A stretch of DNA of 64,000 nt, taken from Actinomycetota bacterium. GTDB taxonomy: Bacteria > Actinomycetota > Thermoleophilia > UBA2241. The position numbers and the translations under genes are program-made. Under the pieces are notes generated by a model. That model saw only the letters and a program-made list of their open reading frames with translations. It did no database searches and had not been told where the DNA came from. The stretch is taken from positions 1 to 64,000 of the forward strand of contig JAAZAR010000105.1 in NCBI GenBank assembly GCA_012514235.1. The letters are read 5' to 3'. Positions 55,454 through 64,000 of this stretch are shown here, piece after piece (the first letter of the stretch is position 1; every line of letters starts with the position of its first letter).

Positions 55454-56650
55454 CTAGAGCTGGATCCCGATCCAGTTGGGGTCGGGGACGCTGCCGGCGA
55501 GGCCGGAGCGCAGGGCGTCGGCGAGGTCGGCGGTCCTGATCTCGCGGCCGCCGATGCCCGCCACCAGGCCCTTGACGGACGGCGCCGTGCCGAGCTCCCC
55601 GAGGTGGTCGTACAGCGCCGACTTGAGGTCCGAGCAGAGGGCGCCTTCGTACCCGTAGGACAGCGCCTTCTCCATGACGAACACGCCGCGCGCGCCCCGC
55701 ACGGCGGCCGCGACCGCGGCGTCCGGGAACGGCCGATAGAGCCGCACGCCGAGCACGCCGATGCGGTGCCCCTCGGCGCGAAGCGTCTCGATCACGTCCC
55801 GCAGCTGGTACGTGATCGACCCCATGCCGACGACGACGTACTCGGCGTCGTCGCAGCGGTAGGGCTCCACGAGCGGAGCGCCGCCGCGGCCGAAGATCGC
55901 CTGGTACGCGGCGTCCGTCTCCTCGACCACCTGCACGGCGTTCCGCAGGTCCTCCTGCAGGAGGTAGCGGATCTCCATGTAGCCGTGGGCCAGCTCGCCG
56001 TTCACGTCCAGGCGGACCTCCGGGAGCGTGACCGTGTTGAGGTTCGCCGGCGAGCCCGGGTCGAGCGCGTACGACGGCCGGAACGGCGGCAGGAACTCCG
56101 CCACCTGGTCCTCGTCCGGGATCGCGAACGGCATGTAGGTGTGCGAGAGCAGGTAGCCGTCGTAGCACACCATCACCGGGATGCTCGTGGCCTCCGCCAC
56201 GCGGAAGGCCTTGAGGGTGTCGTCGATGATCTGCTGATGGTCGCAGCAGTACATCTGGATCCAGCCGGTGTCGCGCTGGGAGATCGAGTCCTGGTGGTCG
56301 TTCCAGATGTTCCAGGGCGCGCCCACGGCGCGGTTGGCGACGCACATGACGAGCGGCAGCCGCGCGCCGGCGGCCCAGTGCACCTGCTCGTGCATGTACA
56401 GGAGGCCGTTCGCGCTGGTCGCTGTGAAAGCCCGCGCGCCGGCCGAGCTCGCGGCGATACAGACGCCGAGCGCCGAGTGCTCGCTCTCCACCGGCACGTA
56501 GCGGGCGTCCATCTCTCCGGCTTCGATGTACTCGGACAGCTTCTCCGTGAGCGGGGTCTGCGGGGTGATGGGGTAGGCGGCGACGACCTGCGCACCGGCC
56601 AGCTTGACGGCGAGCGCGGCGGCCGTGTTGCCCGTCTCGATCACATGCAT
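55454..56650 (-). CDS. 2-oxoacid:ferredoxin oxidoreductase alpha subunit
   Basis: METGNTAAALAVKLAGAQVVAAYPITPQTPLTEKLSEYIEAGEMDARYVPVESEHSALGVCIAASSAGARAFTATSANGLLYMHEQVHWAAGARLPLVMCVANRAVGAPWNIWNDHQDSISQRDTGWIQMYCCDHQQIIDD. Confidence 0.95.
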   Translation of the reverse strand: MHVIETGNTAAALAVKLAGAQVVAAYPITPQTPLTEKLSEYIEAGEMDARYVPVESEHSALGVCIAASSAGARAFTATSANGLLYMHEQVHWAAGARLPLVMCVANRAVGAPWNIWNDHQDSISQRDTGWIQMYCCDHQQIIDDTLKAFRVAEATSIPVMVCYDGYLLSHTYMPFAIPDEDQVAEFLPPFRPSYALDPGSPANLNTVTLPEVRLDVNGELAHGYMEIRYLLQEDLRNAVQVVEETDAAYQAIFGRGGAPLVEPYRCDDAEYVVVGMGSITYQLRDVIETLRAEGHRIGVLGVRLYRPFPDAAVAAAVRGARGVFVMEKALSYGYEGALCSDLKSALYDHLGELGTAPSVKGLVAGIGGREIRTADLADALRSGLAGSVPDPNWIGIQL

Positions 56651-56653
56651 GCC

Positions 56654-56959
56654 TCAGTCCTCGTGCTCGTGGGCGGCCGACTCGTCCACCATCTCGATGG
56701 CCCCGGTGGGACACTCCTCGGCGCAGATGCCGCAGCCCTTGCAGTACTCGTAGTCGATCTGCGGCGGGATGGTGCGCGAGACCACGACGTCGGGGCAGTA
56801 GAGCCAGCACGCGAAGCACGCCTCCTTGCCTCGCTTCGCCGGAGTGCAGCGGGCCAGGTCGATGACCGGGCGCTGGACGCGCCACGACCCCGTGGCGCCG
56901 CCGTCGCCCGGGCCGGGCTGGCTGTGGGACGTCTTGTAGCGGTACCCTCGAGGCCCCAT
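56654..56959 (-). CDS. 2-oxoacid:ferredoxin oxidoreductase delta (ferredoxin-like) subunit
   Basis: RCTPAKRGKEACFACWLYCPDVVVSRTIPPQIDYEYCKGCGICAEECPTGAIEMV. Confidence 0.92.
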   Translation of the reverse strand: MGPRGYRYKTSHSQPGPGDGGATGSWRVQRPVIDLARCTPAKRGKEACFACWLYCPDVVVSRTIPPQIDYEYCKGCGICAEECPTGAIEMVDESAAHEHED

Positions 56960-57528
56960 CACGCGACCCCCGCCGCCGTCGCCTCGCGGACCGTGGCGTT
57001 CTCGTAGCAGAGGCGCGCCGCCCGGGCGTTCGCCTCGGGCTTCTTGCCGGCGAACTCGTTCGCGATCTCTTCGAGCACCGACTCGAACGGGACGATGTCG
57101 AACGCCCGGCACAGCACACCGATGATGCCGGAGTTGACGCGCCCGGGCGGCAGTCCCGCCTCCACCGACAGGGCGTTGACGTCGGCCACGGCCAGGCGCG
57201 CGCCGCCGAAGTCGTAGGCGGTCGCCGGCTTGGGCGTGTTCAGGACGATCAGCCCGTCCTGCTTGAGACCCTTCGCCACGTCCACCTCCTTCAGCAGCAG
57301 GTGGTCGAGGACCACGACGACGTCCGGCGTCTCGATCGGCGAGAGGTCGTAGATCTTCTCCCTCGCGATCTTGAGCGAGGAGAAGACCGGCGCCCCGCGG
57401 CGTTCGGTGCCGAACGTCGGGATCATCACCGCTCCGGTGAGCCCGTTGCCGAACGCCGCCGCTGCGACGATCTTCGAGGCGGTGATGGCTCCCTGCCCGC
57501 CCCGTCCGTGCCAGCGGATCTCTTTCAT
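56959..57528 (-). CDS. 2-oxoacid:ferredoxin oxidoreductase gamma subunit
   Basis: MKEIRWHGRGGQGAITASKIVAAAAFGNGLTGAVMIPTFGTERRGAPVFSSLKI. Confidence 0.95.
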   Translation of the reverse strand: MKEIRWHGRGGQGAITASKIVAAAAFGNGLTGAVMIPTFGTERRGAPVFSSLKIAREKIYDLSPIETPDVVVVLDHLLLKEVDVAKGLKQDGLIVLNTPKPATAYDFGGARLAVADVNALSVEAGLPPGRVNSGIIGVLCRAFDIVPFESVLEEIANEFAGKKPEANARAARLCYENATVREATAAGVA

Positions 57529-58874
57529 ACGACCGCCGCCTTGTTGCTGCGGCGCCAGATGCCCATCCTCTGTGCCTCGGCGATCAGCTCGTCGCGGAAC
57601 TGCGGATGGGCGATCTCGATCACGCGCTCGGCCCGCTCCCACGTGGACCGCCCGTGGAGGTTGGCGATCCCGTACTCGGTGACGATGTAGGGCGACTGCG
57701 AGCGCGGACCGGTGACGATGCTCCCCACATCGAGGGTGGGGACCACGCGGGAGCGCATCTCACCGGTCTTCTTGTCCGTGTACGTGGACGACATGCACAC
57801 GAACGCCTTGCCGTCGCGGGACATGTAGGCCCCGGTCGTGAAGTCCAGCTGGCCGCCGGTGCCGCTGATCTGGCGCAGGCCGGACGACTCGGAGTTGATC
57901 TGGCCGAAGAGGTCCACCTCGACGCAGTTGTTGATCGCCACCACGTTGTCGTTCGCGGCGATCACGGAGGGGTCGTTGGTGTAGTCCACGGGGTACGAGG
58001 CGAGGCCGGGGTTGCGGTCCGTCCACTCGTACAGGCGCTTGCCGCCGATCGCGAATGCGAACGCCCCCTTGCCGCGGTCGATGGTCTTGCACCGGTTGGT
58101 GAGCTTGCCGGACTCGTACAGGTCCAGATACGCGTCCACCAGCATCTCCGTGTGCATGCCGAGGTCCTTGAGATCCGACTCGCAGATCATGCGGCCGATC
58201 GTGTCGGGCATGCCTCCGATGCCGAACTGGAGCGTCGAGCCGTCGCGCATCTGCTCGACGATCAGGCCGGCGATCGTCCTGTCCACGTCGCTGGGGGTGA
58301 GCCGCGGCAGTTCCACGAGGTCGGGATTCTCTCCCTCCACCACGTGGTCCACCTCGGAGATGTGGACGCACTCCTCGCGGCCGCCGAGGCAGGTGGGGAG
58401 CTTCTCGTTGACCTCTACGATCACGGTCTTCGCCTTCTCCACCATCGCGCGCGTGGACGAGTTGAAGAGCGAGAAGTTGAAATAGCCGTGCTTGTCCATC
58501 GGCGGCGTGGCCAGCATGCAGACGTCGACGTCCAGCGACTGGCGGTAGTGCCGCGGCTTGTTGCGGTACAGCAGCGGGATGTAGTGCACGCGGCCCTGGT
58601 CGCACAGGCGACGGTCCAGGCCGCTGAAGTGCCAGCACATGAAGGTGAACGTCTCGTTCTCCGGGTCCGCTTCGACCACGGCGAGCGGCCGCAGCGCCAG
58701 CATCCAGCGGATCTTGACGTCCTCGAGGTCGTCCTTGCGCGCGGCGAGTGCCCGGTCAAGCGCCTGCGGTATCCCGTGACCGAAGGTGTACTCCACCCAA
58801 TCCCCGGAGCGGATCACCTGGACGGCCTGGTCCGCGGTCCTCTTCTTGGCGTTGTACTCGTCAATCACGTTCAC
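57525..58874 (-). CDS. acetyl-CoA hydrolase/transferase family CoA-transferase
   Basis: VIRSGDWVEYTFGHGIPQALDRALAARKDDLEDVKIRW...DVDRTIAGLIVEQMRDGSTLQFGIGGMPDTIGRMICESDLKDLGMHTEMLVDAYLDLYESGKL...SSGLRQISGTGGQLDFTTGAYMSRDGKAF; GTG at 58874 with AAGGAG. Confidence 0.93.
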   Translation of the reverse strand: MNVIDEYNAKKRTADQAVQVIRSGDWVEYTFGHGIPQALDRALAARKDDLEDVKIRWMLALRPLAVVEADPENETFTFMCWHFSGLDRRLCDQGRVHYIPLLYRNKPRHYRQSLDVDVCMLATPPMDKHGYFNFSLFNSSTRAMVEKAKTVIVEVNEKLPTCLGGREECVHISEVDHVVEGENPDLVELPRLTPSDVDRTIAGLIVEQMRDGSTLQFGIGGMPDTIGRMICESDLKDLGMHTEMLVDAYLDLYESGKLTNRCKTIDRGKGAFAFAIGGKRLYEWTDRNPGLASYPVDYTNDPSVIAANDNVVAINNCVEVDLFGQINSESSGLRQISGTGGQLDFTTGAYMSRDGKAFVCMSSTYTDKKTGEMRSRVVPTLDVGSIVTGPRSQSPYIVTEYGIANLHGRSTWERAERVIEIAHPQFRDELIAEAQRMGIWRRSNKAAVV

Positions 58875-59070
58875 CAGGGTGTATCTCCTTCGCGCGGTCT
58901 CACAGGGGCGGCGCCACACGCGGCGTGGTGCATCCTCTCGCATTCCGTGACGAAAGGGTAGCGGGTGGGACGCCCGCCGGCGAGCAGGCGAGTCTGGCTG
59001 CATCGTGCAGTGCCCGGTAGCGGGCGGGCGTTCGGCCCCAGTGGGCGGACCCCGACATCGCTCTTAGTGT

Positions 59071-59129
59071 TGCATAAAGTACATCAGTGGTGCGATTAGG
59101 TTGCATCTTCTGCAGGACTCGTGTACAGT
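59071..59129 (+). promoter_or_regulatory. putative argC promoter with ArgR-box-like sites
   Basis: TGCATAAAGTACA (59071-59083); TGCATCTTCTGCA (59102-59114); promoter TTGCAT-17 nt-TACAGT (59101-59129). Confidence 0.55.
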
Positions 59130-59356
59130 GCCGCGTCAATGAGCAGCGCGCCGACATCCGTGTCCGCCTCGCAGACCCGCACCGCGGGTCTCACGCGCCG
59201 CACCGCCCTCCGAGCCCGACGTGCACGATGCGCGCCGGCCGGTGGGCGCCTTCGTCTGCTCTAGCGTCGAGCTGGCAGCACACGCAGACGGCCTCACCTC
59301 CGCCGGCGAACTCCCGTCCTGTCCCCGCGTCCATCGACGTGCTACCGGAGTGTCTG

Positions 59357-60478
59357 ATGCTTTCTGCGACCTGCATGCAAGCCCCAACCACGATCACCAC
59401 GACCGGCGAGACCAAGGCCGCCGCGGACGCGTGCGTCGCCAGCGCCGGCATCGTGGGCGGCAGCGGCTACACCGGCGCGCTGCTGGCCGAGCTGCTGCTC
59501 AAGCATCCCTCGGTCAAGCTCGGCGCGATCAGCTCTGAGACGCTGGCCGGGGAGCAGGTGCAGCGGCACCTTCCTCGCCTGCGGACCGGCCTCTTGTTCT
59601 GCAGCCAGACGGACCTGACCGGCGTCGACGTCGCCTTCCTCTGCACGCCGCACGGCGACACGGCGCCGATCGCCAGGAAGCTCCTCGACGACGGCGTCAA
59701 GGTCGTCGACCTCAGCGCCGACTTCCGGCTGGACGCGGCGACCTACGCCGAGTGGTACGGGGAGCACCCGCACCCCGAGCTGCTCCCCGGTGTGTACGGA
59801 CTCACCGAGCTGCACCGGGAGGAGGTCGCCCAAGCCGACCTCGTGGCCAATCCCGGCTGCTACCCCACGGCGGCGCTGCTGGCGCTGGCGCCGCTCAAGC
59901 AGATCGGCCTCGTCGATGTCATCATCGACGCCAAGTCCGGCGTGAGCGGCGCCGGCAAGACGCCCAAGCCGGCCACCCACTTCTGCAGCGTCGACTCCGA
60001 CCTCGTGGCCTACGGCGTCGCGTCGCACCGGCACTTCCCGGAGATCGCCGCCGGTCTCGCCGCCGTCACGGACACGCCCGGCTACGGGTCGATGCCGAGT
60101 GCTCCCGGGACGGCGCCGGCCGGCGGCGGCGCGCCGTCCCTCACCTTCATCCCGCACCTGGTGCCGCTGCAGCGGGGCATCAGCGAGACGATCTACGTCA
60201 AGCCCGGGACGTGGCCGCTGCCCTCGCAGGGCGACCTCCTGGCGCTGTACGAGGAGTTCTACGCCGGTGAGACCTTCGTCGAGGTGTGCGACGCCCCGCC
60301 GCAGCTCAAGGATGTGGTCGGCACCAACTACTGCCGCATCTTCCCCTACGCGGATGCGCGGGCCGGGAGGATCGTCGTCATCAGCGTGATCGACAACCTG
60401 ATGAAGGGCGCGTCCGGACAGGCCGTGCAGAACATGAACGTCATGCTCGGCCTGCCCGAGCACGAAGGGCTGGTCTGA
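59357..60478 (+). CDS. argC: N-acetyl-gamma-glutamyl-phosphate reductase
   Basis: AGIVGGSGYTGALLAELLLKHPSVKLGAISSETLAGEQ...DVAFLCTPHGDTAPIARKLLDDGVKVVDLSADFRL...VANPGCYPTAALLALAPLKQIGLVDVIIDAKSGVSGAG. Confidence 0.97.
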   Translation: MLSATCMQAPTTITTTGETKAAADACVASAGIVGGSGYTGALLAELLLKHPSVKLGAISSETLAGEQVQRHLPRLRTGLLFCSQTDLTGVDVAFLCTPHGDTAPIARKLLDDGVKVVDLSADFRLDAATYAEWYGEHPHPELLPGVYGLTELHREEVAQADLVANPGCYPTAALLALAPLKQIGLVDVIIDAKSGVSGAGKTPKPATHFCSVDSDLVAYGVASHRHFPEIAAGLAAVTDTPGYGSMPSAPGTAPAGGGAPSLTFIPHLVPLQRGISETIYVKPGTWPLPSQGDLLALYEEFYAGETFVEVCDAPPQLKDVVGTNYCRIFPYADARAGRIVVISVIDNLMKGASGQAVQNMNVMLGLPEHEGLV

Positions 60479-60479
60479 C

Positions 60480-61739
60480 ATGCTGCCGCAGAGCCGCTTC
60501 GCCCCGCTGCCGCCGTTCGCCAAGCCGGTCCCCGGCGGGCTGACGGCGCCGAAGGGGTTCAAGGTCGCCGGCGTCGCCAGCGGCGTCAAACGGAAGGGCA
60601 AGCTTGACCTGGCCATGCTGCTCAGCGAGCGGCCGGCGGTCTCGGCAGCGACGTTCACCAGCAACGCCGTCGCCGCCGCGCCGGTCCGTCTCACGCGTGA
60701 GTCCAGCGACTGCGCCCACCTGCAGGCCGTGGTGGTCAACGCCGGGAACGCCAACGCCGTGACGGGCAAGCAGGGCCTGGCCGACGCCGCCCGCATGCGC
60801 CTGCTCACGGCCAACCATCTGCGGCTTCCCGTGGAGCAGGTGGCCGTGTGCTCGACCGGGCTCATCGGTGTCCACCTGCCCATGGAGAAGATCGAACGCG
60901 GCATCGCCGCCGCCGCGGCGGCGTTGCCCGCCGGCGGCGACGTCGCGGCCGCCGAGGACTTCGCGGCTGCGATCCGGACCACGGACAAGCACGCGAAGAC
61001 GGGTGCGCTCGACGTCGCCCTGCCCGAAGGCACGGTCAGACTCGGGTTCGCCGCCAAGGGATGCGGCATGATCAGCCCCAACATGGCGACCATGCTCTGC
61101 TTCGTCACCTGTGACGCCGCGGTAAGCGGTGACGAGTGGACGACGCTGCTGCACACGGCGGTGGACAGGTCGTTCAACCGCATCACGGTGGACGGGCAGG
61201 AGTCGACCAACGACACCGTGCTCGGCTTCTGCAACGGCGCCTCGAGCGTTCGGCCCGGCACAGAAGGACTGGCGATGCTCGGCGAGGCGCTCGACGCCGC
61301 CCTCCTGGCTCTCGCCGTGAGCATCGTCGCCGACGGCGAGGGCTCCACCCGCACGATGAGACTCACGGTGACGGGGGCCAAAGACCAAGAGGGCGCCGAG
61401 GCCGTGGCGCGTGCGGTCGCCAACTCGCCCCTGGTCAAGACCGCGTTCTACGGCCGCGACCCCAACTGGGGGCGCATCATGCAGGCCATCGGGCAGGCGC
61501 TCGGCCGCGAGGGTCACACGCACCTGCCCGCGGGGATCGCCTACGAGGACGTGGTCATCGTCGAGGAGGGGCACCCCGCCGATCTGGACGAAGACCACAC
61601 GGCTCGCCTCCACGAGATCATGCACCAGCCCGAGATCGACCTCACCGTGGCGCTCAACGGCCCGGGCGAGGAGGCCACGGTCTACTTCAGCGACCTCACC
61701 CACGCCTACGTCACCCTGAACGCGGAGTACTCGACATGA
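60480..61739 (+). CDS. argJ: bifunctional glutamate N-acetyltransferase/amino-acid acetyltransferase
   Basis: GLTAPKGFKVAGVASGVKRKGKLDLAMLLSERPAVSAATFTSNAVAAAPVRLTRE...VVVNAGNANAVTGKQGL...KGCGMISPNMATMLCFVTCDAAV...DPNWGRIMQAIGQA. Confidence 0.98.
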   Translation: MLPQSRFAPLPPFAKPVPGGLTAPKGFKVAGVASGVKRKGKLDLAMLLSERPAVSAATFTSNAVAAAPVRLTRESSDCAHLQAVVVNAGNANAVTGKQGLADAARMRLLTANHLRLPVEQVAVCSTGLIGVHLPMEKIERGIAAAAAALPAGGDVAAAEDFAAAIRTTDKHAKTGALDVALPEGTVRLGFAAKGCGMISPNMATMLCFVTCDAAVSGDEWTTLLHTAVDRSFNRITVDGQESTNDTVLGFCNGASSVRPGTEGLAMLGEALDAALLALAVSIVADGEGSTRTMRLTVTGAKDQEGAEAVARAVANSPLVKTAFYGRDPNWGRIMQAIGQALGREGHTHLPAGIAYEDVVIVEEGHPADLDEDHTARLHEIMHQPEIDLTVALNGPGEEATVYFSDLTHAYVTLNAEYST

Positions 61740-62611
61740 CCGTACGGCACCAGAAGACCGTCAAGACCCTCCTCGAGGCCATGCCGTACATCCGCCGCTT
61801 CTGGGGGACGACAGTGGTCCTCAAGTACGGGGGCGCGGCGATGACCTCGCCGCGCCTGCAGGAGCAGTTCGCCGAGGACGTCGTCCTGCTGCGGCTCGTC
61901 GGCATGAAGCCCATCGTAGTGCACGGCGGCGGCCCGGCCATCAGCAGCCACATGAAGAAGCTCGGCATGCAGCCGGAGTTCGTCGACGGGCACCGGGTGA
62001 CCGACGAGGCGACGATGGAGGTCGCCAAGATGGTGCTCGTCGGCAAGGTGAACAAGGAGATCGTCGGCCTCATCAACCGGCACGGCGGGTCGGCCGTGGG
62101 CATCTCCGGCGAGGACGGCAAGCTGCTCAAGGTGACGCCGAAGAAACACACGGACGCGGCGGGCAACGACGTGGACCTGGGCTTCGTCGGCGAGGTCGAC
62201 GAGGTGAACACCGAGGTCCTCGACCTGCTCGCCGAAGCCAACATCCCGGTGGTGGCGACGGTGGGCGCCGCTGCGACCGGCGAGGCCTACAACGTGAACG
62301 CCGACACCGCCGCCGGCGAGATCGCCGCCGCGCTGCCCGCCGAGAAGATCATCTTCCTCACGGACGTGGACGGCATCTACGAGGACGACGGCGAAGAGGT
62401 GACGTCGATCTCCGAGTGCGACCTGTCGTATCTCGGCGCGCTCCAGGCCGCCGGTCGCATCGGCGGCGGCATGCTGCCCAAGGCGGCCGCCGTGCGCAGG
62501 GCGCTGGAGGCCGGCGTCCGCAGCGCCCACATCATCGACGGCCGGGTCGAGCACGCCGTCCTGCTCGAGATCCTGACCGACGCCGGCTGCGGCACCAAGG
62601 TGGTGGCCTGA
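61736..62611 (+). CDS. argB: acetylglutamate kinase
   Basis: KTLLEAMPYIRRFWGTTVVLKYGGAAMTSPRLQEQFAEDVVLLRLVGMKPIVVHGGGPAISSHMKKLGMQPEFVDGHRVTDEATMEVAKMVLVGKVNKEIVGLINRHGGSAVGISGEDG. Confidence 0.98.
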   Translation: MTVRHQKTVKTLLEAMPYIRRFWGTTVVLKYGGAAMTSPRLQEQFAEDVVLLRLVGMKPIVVHGGGPAISSHMKKLGMQPEFVDGHRVTDEATMEVAKMVLVGKVNKEIVGLINRHGGSAVGISGEDGKLLKVTPKKHTDAAGNDVDLGFVGEVDEVNTEVLDLLAEANIPVVATVGAAATGEAYNVNADTAAGEIAAALPAEKIIFLTDVDGIYEDDGEEVTSISECDLSYLGALQAAGRIGGGMLPKAAAVRRALEAGVRSAHIIDGRVEHAVLLEILTDAGCGTKVVA

Positions 62612-62642
62612 CCGTGGGCGCCCTCGATGCCGGTGTCGCGGT

Positions 62643-62678
62643 TTGCATATTCCCGGAGGATGCGGTGTATTCTATGCA
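62643..62678 (+). promoter_or_regulatory. putative argR promoter with ArgR-box-like site
   Basis: TTGCAT (62643-62648) -17/19 nt- TGTATT or TATTCT; palindromic TGTATTCTATGCA (62666-62678). Confidence 0.5.
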
Positions 62679-62751
62679 GCTATCCAGCGGGGGACCGGGT
62701 GTGCCCGCAGCAGTGCGGTCTGCACCCCAGACCGGAGGAGAACCTCGTCGC

Positions 62752-63228
62752 ATGAACCAGCGCGCGCCGATGAGCAAGACCGAACGTCAACGGCTCATCC
62801 AGACGGTCGTGCAGCAACGGGAGATCGCCACGCAGCGCGAGCTGGTCAGCGCCCTCAGCGCGATGGGCTGCGAAGTCACCCAGGCCACCGTCTCGCGCGA
62901 CATCCGTGAGCTCGACCTGCAGAAGGTGCGCACGCACCTCGGCAGGGCCAAGTACATCCTGAGCTCACGCGAGCGGCCGAAGGACCCGGAGCAGGCGGCG
63001 CGTCACGTGCTCCGCGACTTCGCCCGGTCCACGGCCGTGTCCCAGCAGCTCCTCGTCGTGCGCTGCGAGATCGGCACCGCGTCCACGGTCGCGCGTCAGA
63101 TCGACAACCTCAACCACTCGGACGTGGTCGGGACGCTCGCCGGCGACGACACGTTCCTGATCATCCTCGAGTCGGTCGAGAAGGCGCGCGAGATGCAGCG
63201 GTACGTCGACCGTCTCCGAGAAGCCTAG
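62752..63228 (+). CDS. argR: arginine repressor
   Basis: MSKTERQRLIQTVVQQREIATQRELVSALSAMGCEVTQATVSRDIRELDLQKVRTHLGRAKY...VARQIDNLNHSDVVGTLAGDDTFLIILESVEKAREM. Confidence 0.96.
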   Translation: MNQRAPMSKTERQRLIQTVVQQREIATQRELVSALSAMGCEVTQATVSRDIRELDLQKVRTHLGRAKYILSSRERPKDPEQAARHVLRDFARSTAVSQQLLVVRCEIGTASTVARQIDNLNHSDVVGTLAGDDTFLIILESVEKAREMQRYVDRLREA

Positions 63229-63330
63229 CGCGCAGGCACAATCCCGCGCGCACCCCATCTTCGCCCAGCGAGAGCCGGCGAGCGGCTACGCCGCGCCGGC
63301 CCGGTCCACCCCACCCCAAGGAGTATCCAC

Positions 63331-64000
63331 GTGACTGCTGCAGACGCCTCCGGATCCGCCCCCAACGGCATCGTCGTCCTCGCCTACTCGGGCGGCCTGG
63401 ACACCTCCGCCCTCGTGCCCTGGCTCAAGGAGAAGTACGGCTACGACGTCGTGTGCTGTCTCGTCGACATCGGCCGCGTCAAGGACGTGCCGGGCATCAT
63501 GGCGCGGGCCGAGGCGGCCGGCGCCATCGCCGCCGAGGCGATCGACGCCAAGGAGGAGTTCGCCGAGCAGCACTGCCTGCCGGCGCTCATGGCCAACGCG
63601 CTCTACGAGGACAAGTACCCGCTGAGCACGGCCATCGGCCGGCCGCTCATCGCCAAGAAGCTGGTCGAGACGGCGCACAAGTACGGCGCCGTCGCCGTCG
63701 CCCACGGCTGCACCGGCAAGGGCAACGACCAGGTGCGCATCGACATCGGCGTGCGGGCCCTCGACCCTACGCTCAAGATCATCGCTCCGGCGCGTGAGGC
63801 CGACTGGCCCAGCCGCGAGGAGCTGCTCGACTACGTGGCGGAGCACGACATCCCGGTCAAGCTGACCAAGAAGAGCCCGTACTCCATCGACGAGAACATG
63901 TGGGGCCGCAGCAACGAGTGCGGCGTGCTGGAGGACCCGTGGGTCGCGCCGCCGGAGGACGCCTTCCAGTTCGTCAAGTCGGTGGATGAGGCTCCCGACG
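63331..64000 (+). CDS. argG: argininosuccinate synthase, N-terminal part (runs off the right edge)
   Basis: Own translation from GTG 63331: GIVVLAYSGGLDTSALVPWLKEKYGYDVVCCLVDIGRVKDVPG...YPLSTAIGRPLIAKKLVETAHKYGAVAVAHGCTGKGNDQVRIDIGVRALDP; not in the ORF track because there is no stop in the window. Confidence 0.97.
   Translation, partial: MTAADASGSAPNGIVVLAYSGGLDTSALVPWLKEKYGYDVVCCLVDIGRVKDVPGIMARAEAAGAIAAEAIDAKEEFAEQHCLPALMANALYEDKYPLSTAIGRPLIAKKLVETAHKYGAVAVAHGCTGKGNDQVRIDIGVRALDPTLKIIAPAREADWPSREELLDYVAEHDIPVKLTKKSPYSIDENMWGRSNECGVLEDPWVAPPEDAFQFVKSVDEAPD

Noticed and set aside
1-64000. CRISPR arrays, tRNA or rRNA genes, IS elements
   Set aside because: No regularly spaced repeats, no recognisable TpsiC arm/acceptor combination, and no transposase-like translation found by eye; short tRNAs could still be missed without tRNAscan-SE.

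Overview
High-GC, gene-dense chromosomal window. Gene content (argC-J-B-R-G, infC-rpmI-rplT-rlmB-pheS-pheT, LuxR-type two-component pair, several actinobacterial DUF membrane proteins) suggests an actinobacterium, possibly of an anaerobic or heme/ferredoxin-using lineage; this placement is inference. I support about 55 protein-coding genes, two of them cut by the window edges (MMPL transporter on the left, argG on the right; neither is in the ORF track). I also see several strong inverted-repeat terminators and a few regulatory sites. There is no rRNA, tRNA, CRISPR array or transposase I can support. Most interesting points: (1) a terminator/attenuator embedded in a putative 23-codon leader ORF that overlaps the infC start; (2) rplT and rlmB in the same frame, separated only by TGA, with no canonical rlmB start; (3) a secreted multiheme-like protein with canonical and non-canonical heme motifs fused to a Lys-rich beta domain; (4) a PD-(D/E)XK-like nuclease + DUF2075 helicase next to a decayed FtsX permease gene; (5) a secreted repeat protein interrupted by an in-frame TGA; (6) a recurrent TGYATNNNNTRCA motif at the argC and argR promoters; (7) an orphan Nif11-like small protein; (8) a CoA-transferase/2-oxoacid:ferredoxin oxidoreductase operon whose delta subunit has an unusual CX9CX2CX3C cluster motif; (9) a hairpin-rich intergenic region at 38.9-39.1 kb. 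All family calls are from reading translations; no database search was run.
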